DNA from: an uncultured Oscillospiraceae bacterium
GTDB taxonomy: Bacteria > Bacillota > Clostridia > Oscillospirales > Oscillospiraceae
Assembly: GCA_934636045.1 (NCBI GenBank)
Contig: CAKTZP010000074.1
Span: 1-10,139 of the forward strand
DNA: 10,139 nucleotides
Direction of reading: 5' to 3'
Made by a program: the position numbers and the translations under genes. Positions 1 through 6,233 of this stretch are shown here, one piece after another. The notes beneath the pieces were generated by a model. The model searched no databases. It was not told the DNA's origin and worked only from the letters and a program-made list of their open reading frames with translations. The stretch's first letter is position 1. Every line of letters begins with the position of its first letter.

Positions 1-1301
1 ATCGACTTGGAATCGGCATGGTGCACCAGCACTTCAAGCTGGTCGAGTGCTTCTCTGTCCTCGACAACATCATTCTCGGCGTCGAACCGAATAAATTCGG
101 GTTCCTTCGCAAGGATGAGGCGCGGCAGAAGGTCATGGAGCTGTCCAACCGGTATGGCCTGCATGTCGATCCGGATGCCATTATTGAGGATATCACCGTC
201 GGTATGCAGCAGCGTACCGAGATTCTCAAGATGCTTTATCGCGAAAACGAGATCCTGATCTTTGACGAGCCGACGGCGGTGCTGACGCCGCAGGAGATCG
301 ACGAGCTGATGGAGATCATGCGCGGCCTCGCGGCCGAGGGCAAGTCCATCCTCTTCATCTCCCACAAGCTCAACGAGATCATGTCCGTTGCCGACCGCTG
401 CTCTGTTCTGCGCAAGGGCAAGTACATCGGCACCGTCGAGGTCGCCAGCACCACGAAGGAAGAGCTTTCCCGCATGATGGTCGGCCGCGACGTGGAATTC
501 GTCGTTCACAAGGAGCCGGCCAAGCCCACGGACGTCGTTCTCGACGTGCAGGGACTGACCGTTGCATCCAAGATGCACAAAAACAACGCCGTCAAGGACG
601 TCTCCTTCCAGGTGCGCCGCGGCGAAATCGTCTGCATTGCCGGCATTGACGGCAACGGCCAGACGGAGCTGGTTTATGGTCTGACCGGCCTTGAGCCCGT
701 TAAGGGTGGGCATGTGACGTTCCTCGGCGAGGACATTACCCACGCGCCCATCCGCAAGCGCTCGGTCATGGGCATGAGCCACATTCCCGAAGACCGCCAC
801 AAGCACGGCCTCGTGCTGGACTATTCTCTGGAATATAACCTGATCCTGCAGCGCTATTTTGAGCCGCAGTTCACCAGCGCGCTCGGCTTCCTGCGCCGCG
901 GCAATATCCGCGAGTATGCCAACCGCCTGATTGACCAGTACGACGTCCGCTCCGGCCAGGGCGCGATTACCATGGCGCGCTCCATGTCCGGCGGCAACCA
1001 GCAGAAGGCAATCGTCGCCCGCGAGATTGACCGCGATCCTGAGCTGCTCATTGCGGTGCAGCCCACCCGCGGCCTCGACGTCGGTGCGATCGAGTACATC
1101 CACAAGCAGATCGTCGCGCAGCGCGACCAGAACAAGGGCGTGCTGCTGGTCTCCCTCGAGCTCGAGGAGGTCATGAGCTTGTCCGACCGCATCCTTGTGA
1201 TGTACGAGGGCGAGATCGTCGGCCAGCTCGATCCCAAGACCACGACAGTCGAGGAGCTCGGCCTGTACATGGCCGGCGCAAAGAGAACGGAGGTGCAGTA
1301 A
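1..1301 (+). CDS. Nucleoside/simple-sugar ABC transporter, double ATP-binding protein (5' partial)
   Basis: ATP-hydrolysing subunit of a BmpA/NupOPQ-type importer, acting on the cytoplasmic face of the membrane. The reading frame is open from base 3, so the true start and the first Walker A lie upstream; residues here are counted from the Met codon at 18. First half: Q-loop HQHFKL (3-8), degenerate signature VGMQQR (61-66), Walker B LIFDEPTA (80-87), and the H-loop in ISHK. Second half: degenerate Walker A GIDGNGQTE (209-217, Gln where Lys is usual), signature SGGNQQ (324-329), Walker B-like LLIAVQPTRGLD (343-354), and Ser-Leu-Glu (379-381) where the H-loop His would be. A degenerate second ATPase half is normal in this family. 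One base separates its stop from the next permease. The nucleoside substrate is inferred from family resemblance (B. subtilis YufO/NupO) and from udk nearby; a simple sugar remains possible. Confidence 0.93.
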   Translation, partial: RLGIGMVHQHFKLVECFSVLDNIILGVEPNKFGFLRKDEARQKVMELSNRYGLHVDPDAIIEDITVGMQQRTEILKMLYRENEILIFDEPTAVLTPQEIDELMEIMRGLAAEGKSILFISHKLNEIMSVADRCSVLRKGKYIGTVEVASTTKEELSRMMVGRDVEFVVHKEPAKPTDVVLDVQGLTVASKMHKNNAVKDVSFQVRRGEIVCIAGIDGNGQTELVYGLTGLEPVKGGHVTFLGEDITHAPIRKRSVMGMSHIPEDRHKHGLVLDYSLEYNLILQRYFEPQFTSALGFLRRGNIREYANRLIDQYDVRSGQGAITMARSMSGGNQQKAIVAREIDRDPELLIAVQPTRGLDVGAIEYIHKQIVAQRDQNKGVLLVSLELEEVMSLSDRILVMYEGEIVGQLDPKTTTVEELGLYMAGAKRTEVQ

Positions 1302-1302
1302 G

Positions 1303-2451
1303 ATGAAACAGAAGACTCCGCTGCTGCGCAAAAGCGGCGTGCAGACCCTGATCTCGTCGCTGCTGTGCATCATTCTCGGTCTGTTCGTCGGCTACCTGGC
1401 GCTGCTCATTATTGAGCCCTCCGGCGCTTGGGGCGCGATTCTCGGCGTGCTGAAGAACTTCCTGAAGTATCCCTCCGCCGCTGCGCGCATCAAGTACCTC
1501 GGCAACACCCTCGTCAAGACGGCACCGCTGCTGCTGTGCTCTCTGTCGGTTCTGTTTGCCTATAAGGTTGGCCTGTTCAACATCGGCGCGGCCGGTCAGT
1601 ATGTCATCGGCGCGGCGGCAGCGCTCTACTGTGCGCTGATTCCCGGCCTGCCGTGGTATGTCTGCCTGCTCGCGGCCATTGCGGCGGCTGCCGTTTCCGG
1701 CGCCATCTGCGGCGCGCTGCGTGCTTACTGCAACGTCAACGTCGTTATCTCCGGCATCATGCTCAACTGGATCAGCCTGTATGCAACGAACCTGATCCTC
1801 AAGCCCGGCATGGATCCGACCGGCAAGGACACCTACCGTCTGGTCAAGCTCGGCCATACCCAGTCGATCCTGCCCACGCTGGGGCTCGATGAGCTGTTCA
1901 GCAAGAACCAATACGTCACCATCGCGATCCCCATCGCAGTGCTGATCGCCATTCTGGTCTGGATCGTCCTGGACAAGACCAAGTTCGGCTACGAGCTCAA
2001 GGCGACCGGCAATAACCTCCATGCGGCAAAGTACTGCGGCATGAAGGAAAACCGCAACATCATCCTTTCAATGGTCATTGCGGGCGCACTGGCCGGCCTC
2101 GGCGCGGGGCTCTACTTCCTGTCGGACTTTGAACAGTGGAACGTCAACTCCTCGTCCGTTCCGGCGATGGGCTTTAACGGCATTGCCGCGGCCTTCCTCG
2201 GCGGCCTGCATCCCATCGGTGCGATTTTCTCATCGTTCTTTATCCAGCATATCACCCTCGGCGGCGGCAACGTTGACCTGAGCCACTACTGCGCGCAGAT
2301 CGCCGACTTCATCTCCGCCGTGATCATCTACCTCTGCGGCTTTGTCCTGTTCTTCAAGACGACCATGAACCGCTCCCTCGACAAGCGCGAGGAAAAGCGG
2401 ATGCATAAGGCCGCACAAGCTTCCGAACTGAAGAAAGGAGGCGACAAGTAA
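1303..2451 (+). CDS. Nucleoside ABC transporter permease (YufP/NupP-like)
   Basis: Integral membrane permease of the same importer, 382 aa, BPD_transp_2 (LivM/RbsC-like) family. The N-terminus is basic, followed by a membrane segment at about 15-38 and a series of further hydrophobic segments. Family motifs visible are FNIGAAGQ (92-99), the cytoplasmic coupling stretch GYELKATGNN (229-238), and GFNGIAA (290-296). The last 30 or so residues are polar and charged. The ATG is preceded by CGGAGGTG (1288-1295) lying inside the end of the ATPase gene. The stop TAA overlaps the next gene's ATG by one base (2451), so translational coupling is likely. It would pair with the 2451-3404 product as a heterodimer. 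Substrate specificity is inferred from context. Confidence 0.93.
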   Translation: MKQKTPLLRKSGVQTLISSLLCIILGLFVGYLALLIIEPSGAWGAILGVLKNFLKYPSAAARIKYLGNTLVKTAPLLLCSLSVLFAYKVGLFNIGAAGQYVIGAAAALYCALIPGLPWYVCLLAAIAAAAVSGAICGALRAYCNVNVVISGIMLNWISLYATNLILKPGMDPTGKDTYRLVKLGHTQSILPTLGLDELFSKNQYVTIAIPIAVLIAILVWIVLDKTKFGYELKATGNNLHAAKYCGMKENRNIILSMVIAGALAGLGAGLYFLSDFEQWNVNSSSVPAMGFNGIAAAFLGGLHPIGAIFSSFFIQHITLGGGNVDLSHYCAQIADFISAVIIYLCGFVLFFKTTMNRSLDKREEKRMHKAAQASELKKGGDK

Positions 2452-3404
2452 TGTTATTGCTCGTCCAATACACCCTCATCTTTGCCGCCGTCCTGCTGCT
2501 GGTTGCCCTTGGCGGCTGCTTCTCCGAGCACTCCGGCGTGATCAACATCGGCCTGGAGGGCATCATGGTCATCGGCGCCCTCGGCGGCGCGCTGGTCATG
2601 CGCTTCCTGCCCTACAGCGGCGGCAGTGCCGGCGCGGACATCGGTATGTTCGCCGCCGTTCTCGGTGCGTCGGTCTTGTTCGGCATGATATACTCCCTGC
2701 TGCTGGCAGTTGCGTGTATCAACTTTAAGGCGGATCAGACAATCGTCGGCACGGCCATGAACCTGCTTGGCACGGCGCTGGCAACCGTCGTCGTCAAGTC
2801 GATGAACACCGCCGCAAATCCCGACGACCACTCCTCTGAGATCCAGTACTTTAACCAGAAGAAGGCGTTCCTGTCCAACATCGGCGGCTTTGAGCTGAAC
2901 TGGTTCATGATTGTCGCCTTCCTTCTGCTGATCGTCTCCATTGTGCTGCTGTATAAGACTCGCTTCGGCCTGCGCCTCCGCGCGTGCGGCGAGCACCCGC
3001 AGGCGGCTGACTCCGTCGGCATCAACGTCTACAAGATGCGCTACGCCGGCGTTCTGATCTCTGGCTTCCTCGGCGGCCTCGGCGGCATCACCTACATCAC
3101 CGCGGGCGTCAGCCTCTGGAAGTTTGAAAACGGCGTCGCCGGCTTCGGCTTCTTGGCTCTGGCGGTCATGATCTTTGGCGCATGGGATCCGGTTCGCATT
3201 GCGCTGGCTGCATTGCTGTTCGGCTTCTTCCGCGCGCTGGGCAACACCTACAACGGCTTCGATTTCCTCACCGCGATGAATATTCCGAGCGCCGTTTACA
3301 ACATGCTGCCCTACATCGTCTCGCTGATCGTGCTTGCCTTTACGTCCAAGAAGTCCCGCGCCCCCAAGGCCGAGGGCATCCCCTACGATAAGGGTCAGCG
3401 CTGA
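2451..3404 (+). CDS. Nucleoside ABC transporter permease (YufQ/NupQ-like)
   Basis: Second permease of the importer, 317 aa, hydrophobic throughout. The N-terminal family motif is SGVINIGLEGIM (28-39), and the coupling loop ACGEHPQAADSVGIN starts near residue 178 between the middle and last membrane segments. The start is fixed by AAAGGAGG (2434-2441) nine bases upstream and by the TAATG overlap with the preceding permease. Together with the ATPase this gives the ATPase-permease-permease order of nup/yuf and BmpA-type operons; the lipoprotein binding protein is expected upstream of the window. A strong hairpin terminator follows 21 bases after the stop, so this is the last gene of the importer operon. 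Confidence 0.93.
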   Translation: MLLLVQYTLIFAAVLLLVALGGCFSEHSGVINIGLEGIMVIGALGGALVMRFLPYSGGSAGADIGMFAAVLGASVLFGMIYSLLLAVACINFKADQTIVGTAMNLLGTALATVVVKSMNTAANPDDHSSEIQYFNQKKAFLSNIGGFELNWFMIVAFLLLIVSIVLLYKTRFGLRLRACGEHPQAADSVGINVYKMRYAGVLISGFLGGLGGITYITAGVSLWKFENGVAGFGFLALAVMIFGAWDPVRIALAALLFGFFRALGNTYNGFDFLTAMNIPSAVYNMLPYIVSLIVLAFTSKKSRAPKAEGIPYDKGQR

Positions 3405-3425
3405 GACACCATCGTTCCTGAATAC

Positions 3426-3475
3426 ATGATGCTATCCCTGCGCCCTGCGGGGATAGCATCATCGTTTGCTTTTTG
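3426..3475 (+). terminator. Rho-independent terminator after the importer operon, in the udk leader
   Basis: Perfect 13-bp arms (3426-3438 with 3450-3462), extendable by two more pairs plus a G-U pair, followed by a T-rich tract ending near 3474. Its end lies only about ten bases before the udk ribosome binding site, and I see no clear promoter between the stem and udk. Confidence 0.9.
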
Positions 3476-3483
3476 ATCTCGCA

Positions 3484-3490
3484 CGGAGGA
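3484..3490 (+). promoter_or_regulatory. Ribosome binding site fixing the udk start
   Basis: CGGAGGA lies six bases before the ATG at 3497. It supports that ATG over an in-frame TTG at 3473, which sits inside the terminator T tract. Confidence 0.85.
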
Positions 3491-3496
3491 AAAAAT

Positions 3497-4123
3497 ATGT
3501 CGAATATTATTGTCATAGGTATTGCTGGCGGCAGCGGAAGCGGCAAGACCACCCTAATGAAAAATCTGATCGCCCGTTTCCGCGATGAAGTAACCGTTCT
3601 CAGCCACGACAACTACTACCGCCCCTATGACGAGATTTCCATCGAAGAACGGAAGCAGGTCAACTATGACCATCCCGACGCCTTTGATACGGAAATGATG
3701 ATTGAGCACCTCAAGGAGCTCAAGGCCGGGCGTCCCATTGAGTGCCCGATCTATGATTATACCAACTATGCGCGCTGCGAGGAGACGACCCGCATCGAGC
3801 CGCGCAAGGTCATTTTGGTTGAGGGGATCCTGATTTTTGAGAACAAGGCGCTCTGCTCCCAAATGGACATCAAAATTTTCGTGGATACCGACGCCGATGT
3901 CCGCTTGATCCGCCGCATCCGCCGCGATGTGGCCAAGCGCGGCAGAAGCCTCGATTCTGTCCTGACACAGTATCTTGCCACGGTCAAGCCCATGCACGAG
4001 CAGTTCGTTGAGCCGAGCAAGAAGAATGCCGACCTCGTCGTGCTTGAAGGCGGCAAGAATCTTGTTGCACTGGAAATGATCATTGACCGCATCCAGCGCC
4101 ACATCGATAACGACAGCAACTGA
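3497..4123 (+). CDS. udk: Uridine kinase
   Basis: Cytoplasmic kinase of 208 aa that phosphorylates uridine (and usually cytidine) to the 5'-monophosphate with ATP or GTP, the first step of pyrimidine nucleoside salvage. The P-loop is GGSGSGKTT (11-19). The nucleoside-binding stretch SHDNYYR (36-42) holds the likely catalytic Asp38. Further family stretches are NYDHPDAFD (56-64), PIYDYTNYAR (84-93), VEGILIF (108-114) and the Arg-rich lid RLIRRIRRDVAKRG (136-149). Length matches bacterial Udk (about 210 aa). A phosphoribulokinase is less likely because of the short length and the uridine-kinase motifs. Its place behind a nucleoside importer suggests that imported nucleosides are trapped by phosphorylation. 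The leader terminator at 3426-3475 means expression may depend on read-through or on a promoter I cannot identify. Confidence 0.95.
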   Translation: MSNIIVIGIAGGSGSGKTTLMKNLIARFRDEVTVLSHDNYYRPYDEISIEERKQVNYDHPDAFDTEMMIEHLKELKAGRPIECPIYDYTNYARCEETTRIEPRKVILVEGILIFENKALCSQMDIKIFVDTDADVRLIRRIRRDVAKRGRSLDSVLTQYLATVKPMHEQFVEPSKKNADLVVLEGGKNLVALEMIIDRIQRHIDNDSN

Positions 4124-4131
4124 CCGCAAAA

Positions 4132-4154
4132 GCGCGCCGTATGGCGCGTTTTTT
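4132..4154 (+). terminator. Rho-independent terminator of udk
   Basis: Six-base GC arms CGCGCC (4133-4138) and GGCGCG (4143-4148) with a GTAT loop, followed directly by TTTTTT (4149-4154). It starts nine bases after the udk stop. Confidence 0.92.
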
Positions 4155-4186
4155 GCCGAAAAAGGAGTAAAATCCGGACAAAACGA

Positions 4187-4215
4187 TTGAAATTTCCGGA
4201 AAAGTTCGCTATCAT
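4187..4215 (+). promoter_or_regulatory. Probable promoter of the aldo/keto reductase gene
   Basis: A -35 TTGAAA (4187-4192) is separated by 17 bases from TATCAT (4210-4215); a better -10 match, TATACT (4215-4220), is too far from it. Two TCCGGA hexamers (4173-4178 and 4195-4200) flank the -35, 22 bases apart. AAAGGAG (4236-4242) then precedes the ATG at 4253. Confidence 0.55.
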
Positions 4216-4252
4216 ATACTTATCCACAACACTCGAAAGGAGCATCCGAAAA

Positions 4253-5362
4253 ATGGAAAAGATCAAGAAGAACTTTGGCTTTGGCTGCATGCGCTTCCCG
4301 CTGAAGGACGGCGAGGTGGATTTGGAAGAAACCAGCCGCATGGTGGATGCCTTTTTGGACGCGGGCTTCAACTATTTTGACACGGCGCACGGCTACCTTG
4401 AGGGCAAGAGCGAGCTGGCGCTGCGCGACTGTCTGACCAGCCGCTACCCGCGTGACCGCTATATCCTGACCAACAAGCTGACGGATTTGTACTTTAAGAG
4501 CGAGGCCGAGATCCGCCCGTTTCTTGAATCCCAGCTGGCTGCATGCGGCGTGGAGTATTTTGATTACTACCTGATGCACGCGCAGTGTGCGGAGGTTTAT
4601 CAATATTTTAAGAAGCACCGCGCCTACGAGACTGCCTTTGCGCTCAAGGAAGAGGGGAAGGTGCGCCACGTCGGCATTTCCTTCCACGACCGTGCTGAGG
4701 TGCTGGAGCAGATCCTCAGCGAATATCCGCAGATCGAGGTCGTGCAGATCCAGTTCAACTATCTGGACTACGAGGATCCCGCCGTTCAGGCCCGCAAGTG
4801 CTATGAGGTTTGCCGCAAGCACAACAAGCCCATTATCGTTATGGAGCCGGTCAAGGGCGGCAGTCTTGCGAATCTGCCGCAGGATGCGCTCGATGTGCTC
4901 GAAGCTCTGCACGGCGGCAGCCCTGCCAGCTATGCCATTCGCTTTGCCGCGGGCTTCCCCGGCATGCTGATGGTGCTCTCCGGCATGAGCAGTCTGGCAC
5001 AGATGGAGGATAACCTCAGCTTCATGCGCGATTTCCGCCCGCTCGACGAAAAGGAGCTTGCCGCAGTGCGGCAGGTTTGCGATATCGTCAATGCCAAGAA
5101 CCTGATTCCCTGCACGGCCTGCCGCTACTGCGTTGAGGGCTGTCCACAGCATATCTCGATTCCGGACCTCTTTGCGCTGATGAATGCCAAGCGGATCCAA
5201 CACGCATGGAACGCCGACTATTATTATTCGGAAATCCATACCGCCCCCGGCAGCCGCGCCTCAGACTGCGTAAAGTGCGGCAAGTGCGAAAAGGCCTGCC
5301 CCCAGCACCTTCCCATTCGCAGCCTGCTGGAGGACGTCGCCAAGGAATTTGAAAAGGAATAA
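4253..5362 (+). CDS. Aldo/keto reductase with C-terminal 4Fe-4S ferredoxin domain
   Basis: Predicted cytoplasmic oxidoreductase of 369 aa, COG1453-type. Residues 1 to about 275 form an aldo/keto reductase barrel with the catalytic tetrad Asp43 and Tyr48 (in FDTAHGY), Lys75 (in LTNKL) and His109 (in LMHA), plus the VQIQFNY and VMEPVKGG stretches of the family. The tail holds two CxxCxxCxxxCP motifs: Cys287, 290, 293, 297 and Cys339, 342, 345, 349. These should bind two 4Fe-4S clusters, so electrons may pass between a nicotinamide or other cofactor and ferredoxin. The ATG at 4253 is chosen for its AAAGGAG; an in-frame TTG at 4187 coincides with the promoter and is rejected. The gene stands alone between its own promoter and a terminator. 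The physiological substrate is unknown and the neighbours do not reveal it. Confidence 0.93.
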   Translation: MEKIKKNFGFGCMRFPLKDGEVDLEETSRMVDAFLDAGFNYFDTAHGYLEGKSELALRDCLTSRYPRDRYILTNKLTDLYFKSEAEIRPFLESQLAACGVEYFDYYLMHAQCAEVYQYFKKHRAYETAFALKEEGKVRHVGISFHDRAEVLEQILSEYPQIEVVQIQFNYLDYEDPAVQARKCYEVCRKHNKPIIVMEPVKGGSLANLPQDALDVLEALHGGSPASYAIRFAAGFPGMLMVLSGMSSLAQMEDNLSFMRDFRPLDEKELAAVRQVCDIVNAKNLIPCTACRYCVEGCPQHISIPDLFALMNAKRIQHAWNADYYYSEIHTAPGSRASDCVKCGKCEKACPQHLPIRSLLEDVAKEFEKE

Positions 5363-5374
5363 GCCGTCAAGCTC

Positions 5375-5467
5375 GAGATTGCCACGGCCGCAAGCGGCCG
5401 ACCGGCAAGCGGAGTGGCCGCATCCGTAAGGCGGCAAAGCCGCTAACGGCTGCGACATCGCAATGAC
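5375..5467 (+). repeat. Palindromic intergenic repeat A
   Basis: GC-rich non-coding element starting GAGATTGCCACG and ending GCAATGAC, with ATTGC/GCAAT near its ends (5378-5382 and 5460-5464). It contains two perfect internal hairpins: CGGCCG-CAAG-CGGCCG (5385-5400) and GCGGC-AAA-GCCGC (5431-5443). The ends resemble the common intergenic 'GTCATTGCGA ... GTGGCAATCTC' repeats I recall from Clostridia genomes; this is from memory and was not searched. A T6 run (5478-5483) follows, so it may help terminate transcription. Confidence 0.75.
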
Positions 5468-5493
5468 AAAATCGGACTTTTTTAACAGTCTGC

Positions 5494-5531
5494 AAGCCCC
5501 CGCTCTGCTGATACAGGGCGGGGCTTTACAT
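5494..5531 (+). terminator. Probable terminator of the aldo/keto reductase gene
   Basis: AAGCCCC (5494-5500) pairs with GGGGCTT (5520-5526), with a further imperfect stem across a bulged C, followed by the T-rich TTTACATTATT. The T tract is weak and it lies 130 bases after the stop, beyond repeat A. Confidence 0.6.
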
Positions 5532-5580
5532 TATTCGCAGAGCGGGTTTCTCCCCCTCCGCCGCAAATTCCGTTCCTCGC

Positions 5581-5720
5581 CGTAGGGCGGGCTCACCCGA
5601 GCCCGCCGCGGGTCCGCATCGAATTCGTAGGGGCAGATGCCCATAGCGCAGCCATTGGCGGCTGTGCCGCCTTACGGATGCGGCATACCCCTGGCGGGTA
5701 CATCCGCCCGCTGCTGGCAT
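5581..5720 (-). repeat. Palindromic intergenic repeat B
   Basis: GC-rich non-coding element with two units that each begin CGTAGGG (5581 and 5626). Hairpins seen are GGCGGGCT-N6-AGCCCGCC (5586-5607), GGCGGC-TGT-GCCGCC (5657-5671) and GGCGG-N6-CCGCC (5693-5708). Positions 5647-5684 match the reverse complement of 5417-5454 in repeat A at 35 of 38 bases. No gene is supported here. Together with repeat A and two terminators it accounts for the gene-free interval 5363-5759. Confidence 0.7.
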
Positions 5721-5757
5721 AAAAAGCTGCTGCAAAGCTTTGGCTTTGCAACAGCTT
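5721..5757 (-). terminator. Rho-independent terminator of the ahcY-LURP operon
   Basis: Read on the minus strand, a 15-bp stem (5757-5743 with 5738-5724, one G-U pair) with a CAAA loop is followed by TTTTT (5725-5721). It begins three bases after the stop of the 5760-6230 gene. Confidence 0.9.
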
Positions 5758-5759
5758 GG

Positions 5760-6230
5760 TCAATTTCTGGAGCATTTTTCGGCGTCGATGGCCAGCACCA
5801 GCATCAGAGCACAGAGGGCGTCGCGCGGGTCGTTGACGTCGATGACATAGGTGTCGGTCAGGCGGAACAGCTCCTTGCTCACCGTGGCCACGGGCGCGCC
5901 GCTCGCGCCGGTGATCTGGTAGTCCCACCCGAAAAGGTCACCCTCGACCTGCCAGCCGTTGCAGTCGATCTGATACTGCGGCCGGAAGAAGGAGAATTTC
6001 TTCTGAATGCAGCCGAGGTACTGCTCACCGAGATACAGCTCAAAGCACGGCAGGAGCGTCAGCACAACCTCCTTCACTGTGGCAATATGCGCCCCGGCGG
6101 GATTCAAAATGTGCAGCTTGTGCCCCCACGAGAGCTTGCCCTCAACGGTGTAGCACACCTGCCCGTCCTCGCCGTAGATATCATAGCTGTCAAACCATGA
6201 AAACAGCCGCTGCTTGAAATACAGCTTCAT
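5760..6230 (-). CDS. LURP-one-related (YxjI-like) protein of unknown function
   Basis: A 156-aa soluble protein with the repeated beta-strand pattern of the LURP-one/Tubby C-terminal-like family (B. subtilis YxjI). Recognisable family stretches are the N-terminal KLYFKQRLFSWFDSYDIYGE, then WGHKLHI, FSFFRPQYQIDCNGW, VEGDLFGWDYQI, VSKELFRLTDTYVIDV, and the closing VLAIDAEKC. The biochemical role of bacterial members is unknown; related folds bind phospholipid or act as membrane-associated sensors, so no function is assigned. The ATG lies three bases after the ahcY stop. Its ribosome binding site AGGTG (6241-6237 on the minus strand) lies at the end of ahcY, so the two genes are probably co-transcribed and translationally coupled. 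A strong terminator follows at once. Confidence 0.85.
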   Translation of the reverse strand: MKLYFKQRLFSWFDSYDIYGEDGQVCYTVEGKLSWGHKLHILNPAGAHIATVKEVVLTLLPCFELYLGEQYLGCIQKKFSFFRPQYQIDCNGWQVEGDLFGWDYQITGASGAPVATVSKELFRLTDTYVIDVNDPRDALCALMLVLAIDAEKCSRN

Positions 6231-6233
6231 GGC

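Noticed and set aside
1171..2022. Long minus-strand open frame (283 codons) opposite the first permease
   Set aside because: It lies antisense to a gene with clear ABC permease motifs, has no recognisable domain, and long antisense frames are expected in GC-rich coding DNA.
4220..5239. Long minus-strand open frame (339 codons) opposite the aldo/keto reductase
   Set aside because: Antisense to a gene with an intact catalytic tetrad and two iron-sulfur motifs; its translation has no family signature and no ribosome binding site was seen.
5375..5720. CRISPR array or tRNA-like structure in the repeat region
   Set aside because: The repeats are neither evenly spaced nor identical direct repeats with unique spacers, and no cloverleaf can be drawn; they are palindromic intergenic elements.
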